Positions 63,319 to 64,000 of a stretch of DNA of 64,000 nt are shown piece by piece (position 1 is the stretch's first letter; each line of letters begins with the position of its first letter). The position numbers were made by a program, and so were the translations under genes. This DNA is from Variovorax paradoxus (lineage in GTDB: Bacteria; Pseudomonadota; Gammaproteobacteria; Burkholderiales; Burkholderiaceae_C), in assembly GCF_018614875.1 (NCBI RefSeq), contig NZ_JAGGNW010000020.1, positions 1-64,000 on the forward strand, written 5' to 3'. Under the pieces are notes generated by a model. It ran no database searches. It saw only the letters and a program-made list of their open reading frames with translations, and was not told where the DNA came from.

Positions 63319-63953
63319 ACGGCCACTCCAGCAACTTCCGAAACGGCCGCCACGATGTTGGCGTACGCACCGCAGCGGCAAATGTTGCCGCTCATCCGCT
63401 CGCGGAGTTCCTCCGCACTGAACATCGGCTTGGCGGTCAGATCGCCGGTCACATGACTGGGGATGCCTTGTTTGAGCTCGTCAAGCACCGCAACTGCCGA
63501 GCAGATTTGTCCCGGCGTGCAGTAGCCACATTGAAAACCATCGTGCTTCACGAAGGACGTTTGCATGGGATGCATCGCGTCGGGTGTACCGAGACCCTCC
63601 ACGGTGGTCACCGTCGAACCCTCGTGCATCACGGCCAGCGTCAGACACGAATTGAGCCTGCGCCCGTCGACGATCACGGTGCAGGCACCGCACTGTCCGT
63701 GGTCGCACCCCTTTTTTGTACCGGTGAGGTGAAGATGCTCCCGAAGCGCATCGAGTAACGTCGTGCGCGGGTCCAGTTCGAGACGCCGTGCCTTGCCGTT
63801 CACCCGCAAGCTCACGCCGTACGAATGCTCAATTTTGGGGCTCACAGGACCAGCCTTCTCTAGGGCGGCTTCCGTATGGGGAACGACGGCTATTCCCGCG
63901 CCATAGACGAAGAGATCTCGCCGGTTTATCTTTAGGTTTTGGTTGTTTTCCAT
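63315..63953 (-). CDS. paoA: 2Fe-2S subunit of a PaoABC-type aldehyde oxidoreductase, Tat leader
   Basis: This 212-residue iron-sulphur subunit has a twin-arginine leader (INRRDLFVYGAGIAVVP), then a plant-type 2Fe-2S domain (GCDHGQCGACTVIVDGRRLN) and the second cluster domain (CGYCTPGQICSAV ... SGNICRCGAY). ATG 63953 is preceded by AAGGAAA; an in-frame ATG at 63968 is also possible. The Tat signal would carry the assembled heterotrimer to the periplasm. Confidence 0.9.
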   Translation of the reverse strand: MENNQNLKINRRDLFVYGAGIAVVPHTEAALEKAGPVSPKIEHSYGVSLRVNGKARRLELDPRTTLLDALREHLHLTGTKKGCDHGQCGACTVIVDGRRLNSCLTLAVMHEGSTVTTVEGLGTPDAMHPMQTSFVKHDGFQCGYCTPGQICSAVAVLDELKQGIPSHVTGDLTAKPMFSAEELRERMSGNICRCGAYANIVAAVSEVAGVAV

Positions 63954-64000
63954 TTGACTTTCCTTCATGGGGTGCAGTCCTCGCACTCCCGCAACTGACA

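Overview
The window looks like part of a high-GC betaproteobacterial chromosome, order Burkholderiales (Comamonadaceae such as Variovorax/Acidovorax, or Alcaligenaceae). The signs are seven Bug/TctC-type periplasmic receptors without TctA/TctB partners, many LysR regulators, a GC-rich codon style, and relics (mrcA, glutamate-type ABC ATPase) that read like Comamonadaceae proteins. It is accessory DNA: it opens with the 3' half of a tRNA-Asp gene used as an attachment core, followed by a P4-type tyrosine integrase and an AlpA-like regulator. The other end of the element, with a predicted intact tRNA-Asp, is not in the window.

Layout. 0-2 kb: attachment core, int, alpA-like gene. 2.2-7.8 kb: divergent lysR, then an operon of FAD monooxygenase, class II aldolase/adducin protein, 2-hydroxyacid dehydrogenase and Bug receptor, followed by marR. 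8.6-12 kb: FAD oxidoreductase and Bug receptor, divergent lysR. 12.3-18.3 kb: lysR, a frameshifted M20 amidohydrolase, a HisC-like aminotransferase and a GltI-GltJ-GltK type amino-acid ABC importer that lacks its ATPase. 18.5-19.5 kb: a scrap-heap of an mrcA fragment, a second copy of the 3.1-kb lysR promoter with a lysR pseudogene, and an IS66 fragment. 19.5-22.7 kb: Bug receptor, D-amino-acid-type transaminase, lysR. 22.9-24.3 kb: gltL-like and MFS pseudogenes. 24.4-36.8 kb: a complete-looking IncP/Tn4371-style mating-pair module (traG, copG-like, trbB, C, D, E, J, K-like, L, F, G, I, DUF2274), with no relaxase, TraF, ParA or RepA in the window. 37-46 kb: lysR, truncated alcohol dehydrogenase, carboxymuconolactone decarboxylase (CMD) and cupin genes, Bug receptor, lysR, a second CMD and two more Bug receptors. 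46.6-51.7 kb: short-chain dehydrogenase, decayed metallo-beta-lactamase-fold gene, two tandem NTT/ATP:ADP-antiporter-like carriers, aldo/keto reductase. 52-58.4 kb: Bug receptor, MFS exporter, cupin, amidohydrolase, ALDH/SDR relics, SDR. 59.3-64 kb: SnoaL-like protein and a PaoABC-type periplasmic molybdenum aldehyde oxidoreductase.

The cargo consists of small catabolic modules, each with its own regulator and often its own solute receptor, apparently for aromatic, keto or amino acids whose identity cannot be read from sequence. At least ten gene relics lie between the modules, so the region has been assembled and eroded repeatedly. The best candidates for something undescribed are the monooxygenase-aldolase-dehydrogenase-Bug operon with its duplicated operator, the repeated cupin/CMD modules, and the tandem NTT-like carriers beside redox enzymes. 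No CRISPR array, rRNA or complete tRNA gene was found.
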